A DNA stretch of 64,000 bases from Gigaspora rosea (Eukaryota; Glomeromycota; Glomeromycetes; Diversisporales; Gigasporaceae). Below, one piece after another: positions 34,670 through 47,537 of this stretch. Location of the stretch: positions 230,240 to 294,239 of the forward strand of contig QKWP01000066.1 in NCBI GenBank assembly GCA_003550325.1, in the 5' to 3' direction. Within the stretch, counting starts at the first letter, position 1, and each line of letters opens with the position of its first letter. The notes under the pieces were generated by a model that saw only the letters and a program-made list of their open reading frames with translations, ran no database searches and was not told where the DNA came from. The position numbers and the translations under genes are program-made.

Positions 34670-37600
34670 TCATCGAATGTTAACGTTAATATCGAATTTC
34701 TCATTAACAACCTTTTCACCAATAGAAAGCAAGATTTTTTCTGCTTCTAGGTCACAGTGGATTTCTTTTCTAATGTATTCTGCGGCACGTTTGTAAACAC
34801 AAAACCATTCACTTTGATATTCTTTCAACATATTTTGCAAAAACCACATAATCATACTAGTGGTCCATAATGTTTGGTTAATTACTAAGATACGATCTTC
34901 ATAACAGTGAGATTTGTATAAGTCGAGTAGCTCCTCAGGTGATTTACAACCAAACAAGTTGGCTAATTTATCTGAAGATGGAAAACTTCCATTTGGTTCT
35001 TGTAAAGTAACGACAACGTAAAATGTTGATAAATTAAAAGGCTTTTCCTTAAGATTCTTAAAAAAATCAGGAGTTGGTTGTGGAATAGGCTCAAGAGAGA
35101 AGAATTTTGCGTTATAATAAATTTGACCCTCGACTGAAAGTTTCGCACAACTAAAAAAGCAATATAAGTATTTAATATCATTTTTATTTTAGTTTTTAAC
35201 AAAAGCATTTCACTCACATATCGATGCCATTTTGTGTGTTTTCTTTTATTAAATCTCTAGTAACCTCAAAATAACAATTTCCAATTGATTCATCTTTCGT
35301 ATTATAATTCATTACATCTAAAAGGAATTTATCTCCGATTTTTTTAACCGGAAGGTAATGAACTTCATTCCAAATCGGATTCAAATTATAATCAATGAAA
35401 TTAGTACGAGCAACAATTTCTTTATCTTCATCAAGAACTCGAACATAACATTTCCCTAAACGGTTAAACTATATTAATATACTAAACAACAATGCACAAA
35501 ATTAGCATAATATTTTAGTGTTTCGACCTGTCTAAAAATTTACACCTGGGTGTATTTCGGATCAACTAAAAAGTCTCTCACCCAGGTGGTATGAAAAATA
35601 TTACTACAGCTATTATCATTATTCCTAGGAATAAATCAGTTACTGACATTGGTCGACATCAAAAAACTTATTGGTCCGGTCATCACCGATTTTTTCAAGT
35701 GTCCCAGGAATAATGAAGGTAACTGTAATTAAAAAATTTTCCAAATTTCATGATGACCTTTCATTTTATGTTCGTTGTATACCATTCCGAAGCTTCCCGA
35801 TAGTAGACATATTTTATTTATGAGCCATCCTTGGATTTGCCTATGGGTGACTCGAGGTTGACCCTCTCGGCTGGCAATATCTCAATCCGAGTTACCCACC
35901 CACCCACGGTAACCTAGGTGATTCCCACTCGGGTCGAAACACTATAATCTATTTACCTTTAATAGAAGAATCTATATTTCTAAGGTCCTTAGCACATCTT
36001 AATTCTATTCTAATTACGCCACCTAGAAACATAATAATCGATGATAAAAAAATCTTAAGCAAACTTTTAGGTATTAATTTATTTTATATCTTACCGAAAT
36101 GTTTCTTTTTATGAATGATGCCAAATTTAGAATTCAGGTTGTTTTTGAAATTTTTCGATTTAGTATTAACAAGAATTAGATGTGACCCATCGTTCACAGG
36201 TGTGAGAACTTCAATCACGAACTTGGGATTGTTTTTTAAAGCGATGCGTCCTTCAGGAGTAAGGACCCAATGTTGATTATTGGCTTGATTTGGGCTTCTC
36301 TTATGGTGAACACTGAGATAAATTTCTTCTTTCACTATAATAATAGAGAAATCAAATTTATTTATTATGACTTAACATACACTTTTGTATTTATGGACTC
36401 TTACCCGATTCCACTTCCAGACACAAATTGGTTTGTTTGTTGATTAACCAACCATCTTCATGACTCCAAAGTTGATAGACATCATGATCAATATCACTCT
36501 TTTGTTTAGCGACAATAACTTTTGTTCCATCTTTGATAGCACCCCAGGACATTGATTACCAGATTTTGTAAGTGTGTGGATAATGTAGAAACACCTGGCA
36601 TCGAAGCTGCTGATTTTATAAAAAAGTCACCCAAAGGAAACTGAATTGTTGTCATGACTTCTTTGGTAATGTATAATTCTTTTTCGGATAGTTGAAGTTT
36701 TGTACTGGTAAATTTTTTTCTGATCAAAGTAGTAATACATTCTTTAGGAGCATCTAATTCTTTGCTCACTGAATCATCCAATCTGTCATCTTTTTGTTTA
36801 GACACAATTTCTTGACATTTATCGGGAGAAGTTGTATCTTGAACGATAGTAATTGCCTTGTCTTTCTTATGATCTTTTTCAACCTTTTTAGTAGCATTAT
36901 CAATAACGTATCTGTCAGTAACATTTAATTCTTTTGCGGATAGTTGAAGTTTTGTACTGGTAAATTTTGTTTTGATTAAAGTAGTAATATATTCTTTAGG
37001 AGTATCTAATTCTTTGCTCACTGAATCATCCAATCCATCATCTTTTTGTTTAGACACAATTTCTTTACATTTATCGGGAGAAGTTGCTTCTTGAACGATA
37101 GTAATTGCCTTGTCTTTCTTATAATCTTTTTCAATCTTTTTAGTAGCATTATCAACAATGTATCTATCAGTACAATCTAATAATTCTTTTTCTGCTTCAG
37201 CATCTCCAATTTCTTTAGAAAGATATTCACTTGCTTTCTTTTCTTTATCTTCCCATAGTTTTTTGTGATGCGGTGCAGCGACTTTAAGAAAACTAAGAGT
37301 AAGCGCTGTTTTCCACCACGGCTCTGATTCAGGTGATTTAAGTTTCTCATTTTGTGTTTCTTTCTTTACTACAGGTACTACATCAACAGGAATGTCTATT
37401 TCTTTACAGATAGTCTCACAAACTTCAAAAGATCCGTCATCATTTTGATTAGAAACCACATCGTTGCATTTTTCCAGTGTGGTTGAAGCTTGCAACGCAG
37501 CTACTGCATTCCTCTTTTTATCTTTAATCACTTTCTTTATAAAATTGTCAATTACATAATTATCAGCACAATCTAAAAGTTCTTTTTCGGCATTTTTATC

Positions 37601-40600
37601 GCCAATTAGGTTTGATAGATATTCACGAGCTTTGTTATATATATATCTCCATAAACCTTCATGCTTAGGCGCAGCTTTCTTAAGGTATGAAAGATTAATT
37701 GCAGTTGAAATGAGTTCAGGTGATTTAAGTTTGTTATTTTTAATATTCTCTTGAATTGTTGTAATGATTTCTTCTTTAGTATTATCTAAATCATGACAAA
37801 CTGTATCGACTAATTCAATAGGACCATCATCTTTTTGATTAGAAACCACTTCATTGCATTTTTCTGGAGTGGCTGAGTCTTCAACAACAATGAGAACTTC
37901 AGCTTTCTCATGGTCATCATGTTTGTCCTTATCAAATGTAATGGCTTTTTCAATTTGATCACCAAGTTTAGCAGCTGGTTCATAAAGACCACCAAAAAAG
38001 CTTTTATCCTTTTTAGCTTTACGTATTTCATCTTTCTTATGATCAATTACATCCCGTTCCTTCTCCATAATTACTTCAGGAGTAACTGATTCTTTAACAA
38101 TGTCAAGTGCGGCTTCTTTTTCAGTTTGATCTGGTTCTTTGTCATCACAAATAATATCTTCGATATGTTTATCGAGGATAGGAGTTTGGGTTGTCTTATA
38201 ATGCTTAACTTGTTTCTCAGGCGCTGTTGCTTTATCAACTACATATTTGTCTGCACAATCTAATAATTCGTCTTCAGCATCAATATTACCAATTTTCTTA
38301 GAAAGGTATTCACGAGCTTTATCATAATTATCTCTCCATTCACCTTCATGTTGAGACGCAGCATTTTTCAGATATGAGAGGTTAACAGCAGTTGAAAGGA
38401 GTTCAGGTGATTTAAGTTTTTCATTAGTAATGTTCTTTTTAATTGTAGTAATAATATCTTCCTTAGGAGCACCTAATTCATTGCATACTGAATCATCCAA
38501 CTCAATAATACTATCATCTTTATGTTTAGGCACAATTTCTTGACATTTATCGGGAGAAGCTGCATCTTGAATGATAGTAATTGCCTTGTCTTTCTTATGA
38601 TCTTTTTCAACCTTTTTAGTAACATTATCAACAACGTATTTGTCAGTACAATCTAATAATTCTTTTTCTGTTGCAGTATCTCCAATTTGGTCAGAAAGAT
38701 ATTCGCGAGCTTTCTTTTCTTTATCTTCCCATTGTTTTTTATGATGCGGTGCAGCGACATTAAGGTAACTAAGAGTAAGACCTGTTTTCCACCACGGCTC
38801 TGATTCGGGTGATTTAAGTTTCTCATTTTTCGTATCTTTCTTTACCTCAGTTACGACATTTTCAACGGGAACGTCTATTTCTTTACAGACCGTATCACTA
38901 ATTTCAAAAGATCCGTCATTCTTTTGATTAGATACTGCATCGTTGCATTTTTCTGGTGTAGTTGAATTTTGCACCGTAACTACTGCATTCCTCTTTTTAT
39001 CTTTAATCACTTTCTTTGTGGAATTATCAACTACATAATTATCGGCACAGTCTAAAAGTTCTTTCTCGGCATTTTCATCGCCTATTTTTTTGGAAAGATA
39101 TTCACGGGCTTTATTGTATTTGTCTCTCCATAAACCTTCATGCTTGGGTGCAGCTTTCTTAAGGTATGAAAGATTAACTGCAGTTTCAAGTAATGACGGG
39201 AGTTCAGGTAATTTAAGTTTATCATTAGTAATCTTTTCTTGAATTGTTGTAATGATTTCTTCTTTAGGACTATCTAAATCATGACAAACTGAATTGACTA
39301 ATTCAATAGGACCATCATCTTTTTGATTAGAAACCACTTCATTGCATTTTTCTGGAGTGGCTGATTCTTCAACAACAATGAGAGCTTCAGCTTTCTCATG
39401 GTCATCATGTTTGTCCTTATCAAATGTAATGGCTTTTTCAATTTGATCACCAAGTTTAGTAGCTGGTTCATAAAGACCACCAAAAAAGCTTTTGGGTTTT
39501 TCAGTTTTAGGTATTTCATCTTTCTTATGATCAATTACGGTCTGTTTCTTTTCTTCAATTACTCTGCCTGTAACTTTATCAACTACATATTTGTCTGCAC
39601 ATTCTAATAATTCCTCTTCAGCATTTTTATCTCCAATTTTATTAGAAAGATATTCACGAGCTTTACTATAGTCGTCTCTCCAATCGCCTTCATATTTAGA
39701 CGCAGCATTTTTAAGATATGCGAGGTTTATAGCGGTCTCAAGACTTGTTTTAAATTCGGGTGATTTAAGTTTTGTATTAGTAATTTTCTTTTTAATGGGA
39801 GTAATAATGTCTTCTTTAGGAACATCTAATTCTTTGCACACTGAATCATCCAACTCAATACTGCCATCATCTTTTTGTTTAGACACAATTTCTTGACATT
39901 TATCAGGAGAAGGTGCATCTTGAATGATAGTAATTGCCTTGTCTTTCTTATGATCTTTTTCAACCTTTTTAGCAACATTATCAACAACGTATTTGTCAGT
40001 ACAATCTAATAATTCTTTTTCTGTTGGAGTATCTTTAATTTGGTCAGAAATGTCAAGTGCGGCTTCTTTTTCAGTTTGATCTGGTTCTTTGTCATCACAA
40101 ATAATATCTTCGATATGTTTATCGAGGATAGGAGTTTGGGTTGTCTTATAATGCTTAACTTGTTTCTCAGGCGCTGTTGCTTTATCAACTACATATTTGT
40201 CTGCACAATCTAATAATTCGTCTTCAGCATCAATATTACCAATTTTCTTAGAAAGGTATTCACGAGCTTTATCATAATTATCTCTCCATTCACCTTCATG
40301 TTGAGACGCAGCATTTTTCAGATATGAGAGGTTAACAGCAGTTGAAAGGAGTTCAGGTGATTTAAGTTTTTCATTAGTAATGTTCTTTTTAATTGTAGTA
40401 ATAATATCTTCCTTAGGAGCACCTAATTCATTGCATACTGAATCATCCAACTCAATAATACTATCATCTTTATGTTTAGGCACAATTTCTTGACATTTAT
40501 CGGGAGAAGCTGCATCTTGAATGATAGTAATTGCCTTGTCTTTCTTATGATCTTTTTCAACCTTTTTAGTAACATTATCAACAACGTATTTGTCAGTACA

Positions 40601-43600
40601 ATCTAATAATTCTTTTTCTGTTGCAGTATCTTTAATTTGGTCAGAAAGATATTCGCGAGCTTTCTTATCTTTATCTTCCCATTGGTTTTTATGATGCGGT
40701 GCAGCGACATTAAGATAACTAAGAGTAAGACCTGTTTTCCACCACGGCTCTGATTCGGGTGATTTAAGTTTCTCATTTTTCGTATCTTTCTTTACCTCAG
40801 TTACGACCTTTTCAACGGGAACGTCTATTTCTTTACAGACCGTCTCACTAATGTCAAAAGATCCGTCACCATGTTGTTTAGAAACCGCTGCATTGCATTT
40901 TTCTGGTGTGGTTGAATTTTGCACCGTAACTACTGCTTGCCTCTTTTTATCTTTAATCACTTTCTTTATAGAATTGTCAATTACATAATTATCGGCGCAT
41001 TCTAAAAGTTCTTTCTCGGCATTAGCATCTCCTATTTGTTTCGATAGATATTCACGAGCTTTATTGTACTTGTCTCTCCATAAACCTTCATGCTTGGGTG
41101 CAGCTTTCTTAAGGTATGAAAGATTAATTGCAGTTGAAATGAGTTCAGGTGATTTAAGTTTGTTATTTTTAATATTCTCTTGAATTGTTGTAATGATTTC
41201 TTCTTTAGGAGCATCCAAATCATTGCAAATTGTATCACGTAATTCAATAGGACCATCCTCCTTTTGATTAGAAACCACTCCTTTGCATTTTTCTGGAGTG
41301 GCTGATTCTTCAACAACAATGAGGGCTTCAGCTTTCTCATGGTCATCATGTTTGTCCTTATCAAATGTAATGGCTTTTTCAATTTGATCACCAAGTTTAG
41401 CAGCAGCTGTATCATAAAGACCACCGAAAAAGCCTCTGCCTTTTCCATCTTTAGGTATTTCATCTTTCTTATGATCAATTACATCCTGTTTCTTCTCCTC
41501 AATTATCTTGTCAGCTACTTTATCAACTACGTACTCATCGGCAGATTTGATTAATTCCTCTTCAGCATCCTTATTACCAATTTGCTTAGAAAGATATTCA
41601 CGAGCTTTATTATATTTATCTTTCCAATCACCTTCATGTTGAGGCGCAACATTTTTCAGATATGAAAGGTTAGCAGCAGTTGAATTTAATGAATGGAGGT
41701 CGGGTAATTGAATGTTTTTGTTAGTAAGGTTCCTTTTAAGTGAGCTAATAATATTTTCTTTGGGAACATTTAATTCGTTGCACAATGAATCATCCAACTC
41801 AATACTGCTATCATCGTTTTGTTTAGATACAATTTCTTGACACTTATCAGGAGAAGGTGCATCTTGAATGATAGTAATTGCCTTGTCTTTCTTATGATCT
41901 TTTTCAACCTTTTTAGTAACATTATCAACAACGTATTTGTCAGTACAATCTAATAATTCTTTTTCTGTTGGAGTATCTTTAATTTGGTCAGAAAGATATT
42001 CGCGAGCTTTCTTGGATTTTTCAGTTTTAGGTATTTCATCTTTCTTAAGATCAATTACATCCCGTTTCTTTTCTTCAATTACTTTGTCTGTTACTTTATC
42101 AACTACGTACTCATCAGCACATTCTATTAATTCTTCTTCAGTCTTTTTATCTCCAATTTGATTAGAAAGATATTCACGAGCTTTATTATATTTGTCTCTC
42201 CAATCGCCTTCATATTTAGACGCAGCATTTTTCAGATATGCGAGATTAATAGCGGTTCCTAGACTGGTTGAATGTTCAGGTAATTTAAGTTTTGTATTAG
42301 TAATGTTCTTTTTAATGGTAGTAATAATGTCTTCTTTAGGAACATCTAATTCTTTGCACACTGAATCATCCAACTCAATACTGCCATCATCTTTTTGTTT
42401 AGACACAATTTCTTTACATTTCTCAGGAGAAGGTGCATCTTGAACGATAGCAATTGCCTTGTCTTTCTTATGATCTTTTTCAACCTTTTTAGTAACATTA
42501 TCAACAACGTATCTGTCAGTACAATCTAATAATTCTTTTTCTGCTTCAGCATCTCCAATTTCTTTAGAAAGATATTCGCGAGCTTTCTTATCTTTATCTT
42601 CCCATTGTTTTTTATGATCCGGTGCAGCGACTTTAAGGTAACTAAGAGTAAGACCTGTTTTCCAACACGGCTCTGATTCGGGTGATTTAAGTTTCTCATT
42701 TTTCGTATCTTTCTTTACCTCAGTTACGACCTTTTCAACGGGAACGTCTATTTCTTTACAGACCGTCTCACTAATTTCAAAAGATCCGTCATCATTTTGA
42801 TTAGATACTACATCGTTGCATTTTTCTGGTGTGGTTGAATCTCGCAACTTAGCTACTGCGTTCCTCTTTTTATCTTTAATCACTTTCTTTATAGAATTCT
42901 CAACTACATAATTATCGGCACAGTCTAAAAGTTCTTTCTCGGCATTAGCATCGCCTATTTGTTTCGATAGATATTCACGGGCTTTATTGTATTTGTCTCT
43001 CCATAAACCTTCATGCTTGGGTGCAGCTTTCTTAAGGTATGAAAGATTAATTGCAGTTTCAAGTAATGACGGGAGTTCAGGTGATTTAAGTTTGTTATTT
43101 TTAATATTCTCTTGAATTGTTGTAATGATTTCTTCTTTAGGAGCATCCAAATCATTGCAAACTGTATCGGCTAATTCAATAGGACCATCATCTTTTTGAT
43201 TAGAAACCACTTCATTACATTTTTCTGGAGTGGCATATTCTTCAACAACAATGAGAGCTTCAGCTTTCTCATGGTCATCATGTTTGTCCTTATCAAATGT
43301 AATGGCTTTTTCAATTTGATCATCAAGTTTAGCAGCTTGTTTATAAAGACTATCAAAAAAGCTTTTGAGTTTTTCAGGTTTAGGTATTTCATCTTTCATA
43401 ATAGCATCCAATTCATTACAAACTGTATCGTCTAATTCAATAGAACCATCTTTATCATGTTTGTCCTTATCTTTGAGTTGTTTTTTCTGAAGTTCCGCTT
43501 TTTTCTGACTTTCTATTGCATTTTCTTTTTTAAGTTCTGCACCTTTTTTATTTTCAATTTCTTGCTTCTTTTTTTCTTTATCTTCAATATTTGGCTTCTC

Positions 43601-46600
43601 AACTGCAATAAAGCTGTTCATTTAAATAATAATAAACAATTATTATAGCATAATATTGAAGGATTATGAATGAAACTAAAACAATTACCTAGTATACTTA
43701 GAACTAAGGTTGTAAGTTTTTGCCAAATGCACAATTTGTTCACGATTATACTTTTCATTATGATTAGGATAATAATTGCCATGATCAATTTCTTGAATAA
43801 GTCTTTTGGCTGCAAGTGTATGAATTGTTGATCCCTCCAAAGGAATTGGATCCAAGGTAATTAAAGTGCCTTTTGATTTTGATTCTAATGTAACTTTATC
43901 GCATGGTTTAACATCCTCTGCTAATATACAATAAACTATAAAACGAACACCAACGTAAAGTTCAGGAATTTTTAATGGAACTTGTTTAAATTTTGAATTG
44001 CTGCTCTGAGATTCTTTGTTGGATTCGTTAGTCCATGTAATTTTATAATCTGCGATAGGCGGATTTAATGAATTCCTAAGCATGATCATTGCTTTTCTAT
44101 CCATATGTTCTGAGTTGGACACATATTCTGCATATCCTTTACCAGCTCGAACAATAGAATCAATTGAATGATGAGAAACAGCAATATTTATTCCGATTGA
44201 AAATATTCTTAAATCTTTTTTTTCTTCTTGTTTTTCTATAAGTTTAATAATTCGCTCTATATGCGATGTCTCAAAATCCGAGAATAGAATAATTGATGTT
44301 GGTATGTTAGGAAGTGAATATTTAAATACCCACTCTAGTGCTTCATAAAGATGGGTGCCACCATTTGCAGTTATTTGTTGAGCCTTTTTAATAGCATCTT
44401 CGATATTTATTCGTGTGCATTTTTGACTTTTCTCAAAAAAGCTGTCAAATTTTTTGTGTCCAATTGATATAACGTTGAAAGAACAACATTCTGGAAGAGA
44501 AAGAAGTAACATTTGAAGTGTTTCGATTGATTTTTCAATGCTTAAACCTTTCATAGACTTTGAACTTATATGCAATATGATGATTATTATTTATCTACTG
44601 TATAACAATGAATACTATATTATTTAGTTAGTTACCTGTCAATCATAAATATAAGTTCCATATCGGTTGAAACATGCTTACTTAAGCTATGCTCAAATGT
44701 CGGAACCAAAGTAAGCATTAAACAATTGGTATGAGTTTTGGGATTATATTCGATAAATGCTCTAAAATTGATTTGAAAAGATACAAGTTATTATTGATAG
44801 GATAACAAGATAGCCATTTTAAAATAATCTTAAAATGATTGCCTAGGTTTATCAATATCTCGACTTTTAATAAGAAGAATAAAATCGGTTTCCAAATAAT
44901 AAAGTTTTTCTTGGTTTAAAGTGACTTTAGCTATACTTTGGCCATCGCTTTCATATTTTGAAATATGTTTAGGATGAGAAGGTGATATGATACTATCAAT
45001 TTGTGAACTCATCCTACAATTTATAATAAACTCAAGAGGAAAATGGTCTGAATCGGTATAAAGATGCATCTTTTTGTGTTTAAAAACGTAAGAGCCATAT
45101 TTTGGAGCAATGGTAGCTGGTAAAATGAATCGGACGCTTTCAGCTCCTACATCGTGTTGCATCTCAATCACATATTTAATTTTGATTTCGACTTTTTGGC
45201 CGGGCATAATGTTGCCGACAGAACACTTGAATATATCGGATTTTTTTTCTTCGAGTAAATAAGCTCCATAACCTTGCTTGAGAATTTAGTAATTATAATA
45301 AAATGTTAATAATATTATCGGCATGAACCAGCTAAAATTTTTATTTTATTGTCGCAACTGATGCTGAAATTTTGGCCTTTTATTAATTACTTTAGCTATA
45401 AATCCTAACCTAACATTAATTAAAACAAACAATTTAAAATATCATATTAACATAGGTCCAAATTTAATTTCAGCATTAGCATTGACAACTAATGATGCCT
45501 GACGAATAACGAATGACGAAACCTATGATGAATGATAAAGAATAAGACGCTTTTTCATAAATTAGTTCATGCGAATTAATTTTAAGTTTAAATTATTCCG
45601 CCTATCCGCTTGATAATTTAATTTCTTTTTCTGACACATATGTTGATATTTAACTTCTGGAGTTATTCGAAAGTCTGACGACGAAAATTTTTAAAACTCC
45701 ACCTACTTCAAATTCATGTAAAAATAAAAATTAATATCACATGAACTTGTTAATTTTTAGATTAATCGACTTTTTAATATTTGATGATTTTTATCACAAG
45801 GTTCGTTATCATTTATAAAATTACCATGTATATCGATGAAACTTTATAGTAAAAAATATTTTCGAAAAAAATAAAGTTTCATCATATCCATAATTCTTTA
45901 TAATAACTGATAATATAAGAAAGTTTGTTGAAAGAGAGTCAATTGTATTTAACATGTTATTAGTCGTCAGGAGTTTGCATCATTCAGGAATTTCGTAAAG
46001 GTTACGTCAAACTATTAAATGATAAACTTCTCGTCATTACACAAAATAATAATATTATTATTCAGGCATCATTAATGACAATTACAATTATAAAGCAACA
46101 AATACATTGATAGCTTCTTTATACTCCTTCTTCGCCTGTTCAGCTTCTTTGACTATCCCTATAATTTTTCTTTTATCATCTATTGTAGCTTCAAATTCAC
46201 AAACTGCAGCAGTATCACTAATATTAAACTCATAAATGGCCTCTATTTTATCTTTTTCTAAGTTTTCATATATTTGAGTAATATTTACTGAGAAAAAAAA
46301 AAGTGTTATTAGAGCCGAGGTTATACCCTAAAAACTTTTAAGGAATAATATCATACCTTCTGCTATCATATCAACAACTATCAGCATATACATATACGAA
46401 ATCAAGTTTATTGGCAAAAATTAAAATTTGAATAAATCATTTAACGGTAAGTAATAATACATTAAATAAAATTATTACCCCACGCATTGACCACAACTTT
46501 TTTCAAAGGAACTAATTTTTTATTATTCTCTTCGCCGACAATAAGCATTATGGCATTTCTTTCAAGAAAAAAAATCTAAAAATCTGTAAAATTAGTGCAC

Positions 46601-46765
46601 CAAATTCAACAAATCGCAAATTGAATTTAAATGATTATCTGTCTGTAATGTAACCTATACTGATAAGCAGGCTACATGAATACAACACGAACGAATTACT
46701 TTTACCGGTTTATATCTTACCTCTACGTATAAGTCGTTATTGAACTTCCCAATACAGAATTTCAT
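34670..46765 (-). CDS. Giant VIT-vWA protein with amplified helical modules, trefoil and C2 domains
   Basis: Thirteen exons join in consistent phase: 46765-46721, 46575-46479, 46377-46357, 46287-46106, 45276-44843, 44761-44636, 44564-43689, 43613-36595, 36530-36405, 36334-36095, 36022-35957, 35455-35218 and 35150-34670, 9,951 nt, 3,316 aa. Order: VIT domain (about 20-260; V-P-L-K-K, Q-I-Y-E-N, F-E-A-T-I-D), vWA domain (about 290-480) with MIDAS motif D301-S-S-K-S, a module array (about 640-2930), a ricin-B-like beta-trefoil (about 2934-3055; Q-L-W-S-H-E-D-G, N-Q-H-W-V-L), a C2 domain (about 3056-3155; Y-V-R-V, N-P-I-W-N-E) and a last helical module (about 3157-3316). VIT-vWA proteins resemble inter-alpha-trypsin inhibitor heavy chains and VWA5A; fungal roles are poorly known. 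vWA MIDAS sites bind metal and ligands, and C2 domains often bind lipid or calcium. No signal peptide is evident, so an intracellular protein is likely. The 43621-36506 frame could be a separate gene, but the phased introns on both sides and total length divisible by three favour one. The intron at 36594-36531 is the least certain. Confidence 0.8.
35517..35943. mobile_element. 427-bp MITE inside an intron of the giant gene
   Basis: Ends AGTGTTTCGACCTG and CGGGTCGAAACACT form an inverted repeat within the 501-bp intron 35956-35456. The interior has GAGTTACCCACCCACCCACG and CACCCAGGTG words. Flanks ATAATATT and ATAATCTA are a possible degraded 8-bp duplication. Confidence 0.65.
36700..43480 (-). 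repeat. In-frame array of helical modules inside the giant gene
   Basis: Each module of about 115-135 aa reads D-D-G-S-I-E-L-D-D-S-V-C-x-E-L, P-K-E-x-I-I, L-K-S-P-E, a helix with L-S-Y-L-K-x-A-A, W-x-D-K-x-x-K-A-R-E-Y-L-S, and E-K-E-L-L-D-C-A-D-x-Y-V-V-D, then a basic linker with S-P-D-K-C-x-E-I-V. I count 13 full and at least four truncated copies. They fall into classes (DGPIEL, DGSFEIS, DGSIELDD/DSIIELDD) in a repeating order, sometimes with an extra spacer containing F-F-G-G-L-Y and F-D-K-D-K-H-D-D-H-E-K-A. 38099-38681 and 40049-40631 appear identical, 1,950 nt apart. Confidence 0.9.
44762..44842 (-). other. GC-AG intron of the giant gene
   Basis: The only junction that keeps phase between I-D-K-P-R and A-F-I-E-Y-N-P uses AG|GCAATC as donor and TTTTAG as acceptor (81 bp). 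No GT donor lies close by. Confidence 0.65.
45277..46105 (-). other. Long intron (829 bp) of the giant gene
   Basis: Ten other introns in this gene are 64-145 bp. This one shows no recognised element, but GCATCATTAATGAC-like and GATGCCTGACGAA wording near its ends hints at an old insertion. Confidence 0.5.
46357..46377 (-). other. 21-nt micro-exon of the giant gene
   Basis: TTGTTGATATGATAGCAGAAG is bounded by AG and GT, enters in phase 1 and leaves in phase 1. It encodes V-D-M-I-A-E and gives the continuous strand V-N-A-W-V-V-D-M-I-A-E-V-N-I-T-Q expected of a VIT domain. Confidence 0.75.
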
Positions 46766-47150
46766 TATTTGTTATTTTTTCGTATGTAATGCAGGAATGT
46801 TTACCTGGTGAATGCATGCAGACAAAGAAATTATATTTCTGATGGATCGGCAGTACTGGAAACAAGAATTTGCATCACAATGAATTTGCATTTCTATTAT
46901 GTACGTACGTACGTACGTACGAAATTATTTATTTTTTTTTTTTATGTTATTACGGCGGTCTGCTCCGGCCGCAAGGGCTTTATTAATAATTGTTACATAG
47001 ATGAGTGTACAATTAGCCACACGTGCACTTTTGGTGCCTAATTGCCATACCTGCAACCCAACTACGGGAATTGCCTATTTAAACTCTCTGGTCTATGCTC
47101 CGCCTATCAATTTTTACAAACCCAATTATTACAATTGTACGTACGAAATA
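46766..47150. other. 5' flank of the giant gene with (TACG)n repeat
   Basis: 46901-46921 is a GTAC/TACG run; further copies are at 47137, 47331, 47782, 47796 and 52731. A 77-codon plus-strand frame at 46808-47041 has no recognisable content. Confidence 0.5.
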
Positions 47151-47300
47151 GGTGAGCAGATCCGTATAGTATAGGCCGAATTTAAAATTTATACTATACC
47201 GATCAGCTATGATTCCTAACCCTAACAATAATATATATTACACTGGATCAGTATGGTATAGATTTAAAAATTCGTCCTATACTATACGGATCTGCTCATC
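47151..47300. mobile_element. 150-bp MITE with about 54-bp inverted repeats
   Basis: GGTGAGCAGATCCGTATAGT at the left matches the inverse of the right end (GATGAGCAGATCCGTATAGT), continuing through CGAATTT and CTATAC-CTGATC. TA borders both sides. Confidence 0.8.
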
Positions 47301-47537
47301 TATACTATACTGATCTGTGAAATACCTCGTACGTACGGTGCAAAAAAATCTAAAAGTCACAATCGCTCCTTATAAACATTGAAATTTAATATTTCCTTAA
47401 ATTATTAACGCCAATAATTTGTGCATGTAAATACCTTATTGAAGTCGATAATTTAAGAAATGCTAATGTTAATGTGCTACTTACACTGGAATGCTGTACT
47501 TAATTCCACCGTTTATATTTGTCTCTATAATGAGTAA

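Noticed and set aside
36506..43621. Many 60-150-codon frames on both strands inside the giant exon
   Set aside because: They recur with every module in a shifted or opposite frame and are shadows of the repeated coding sequence.
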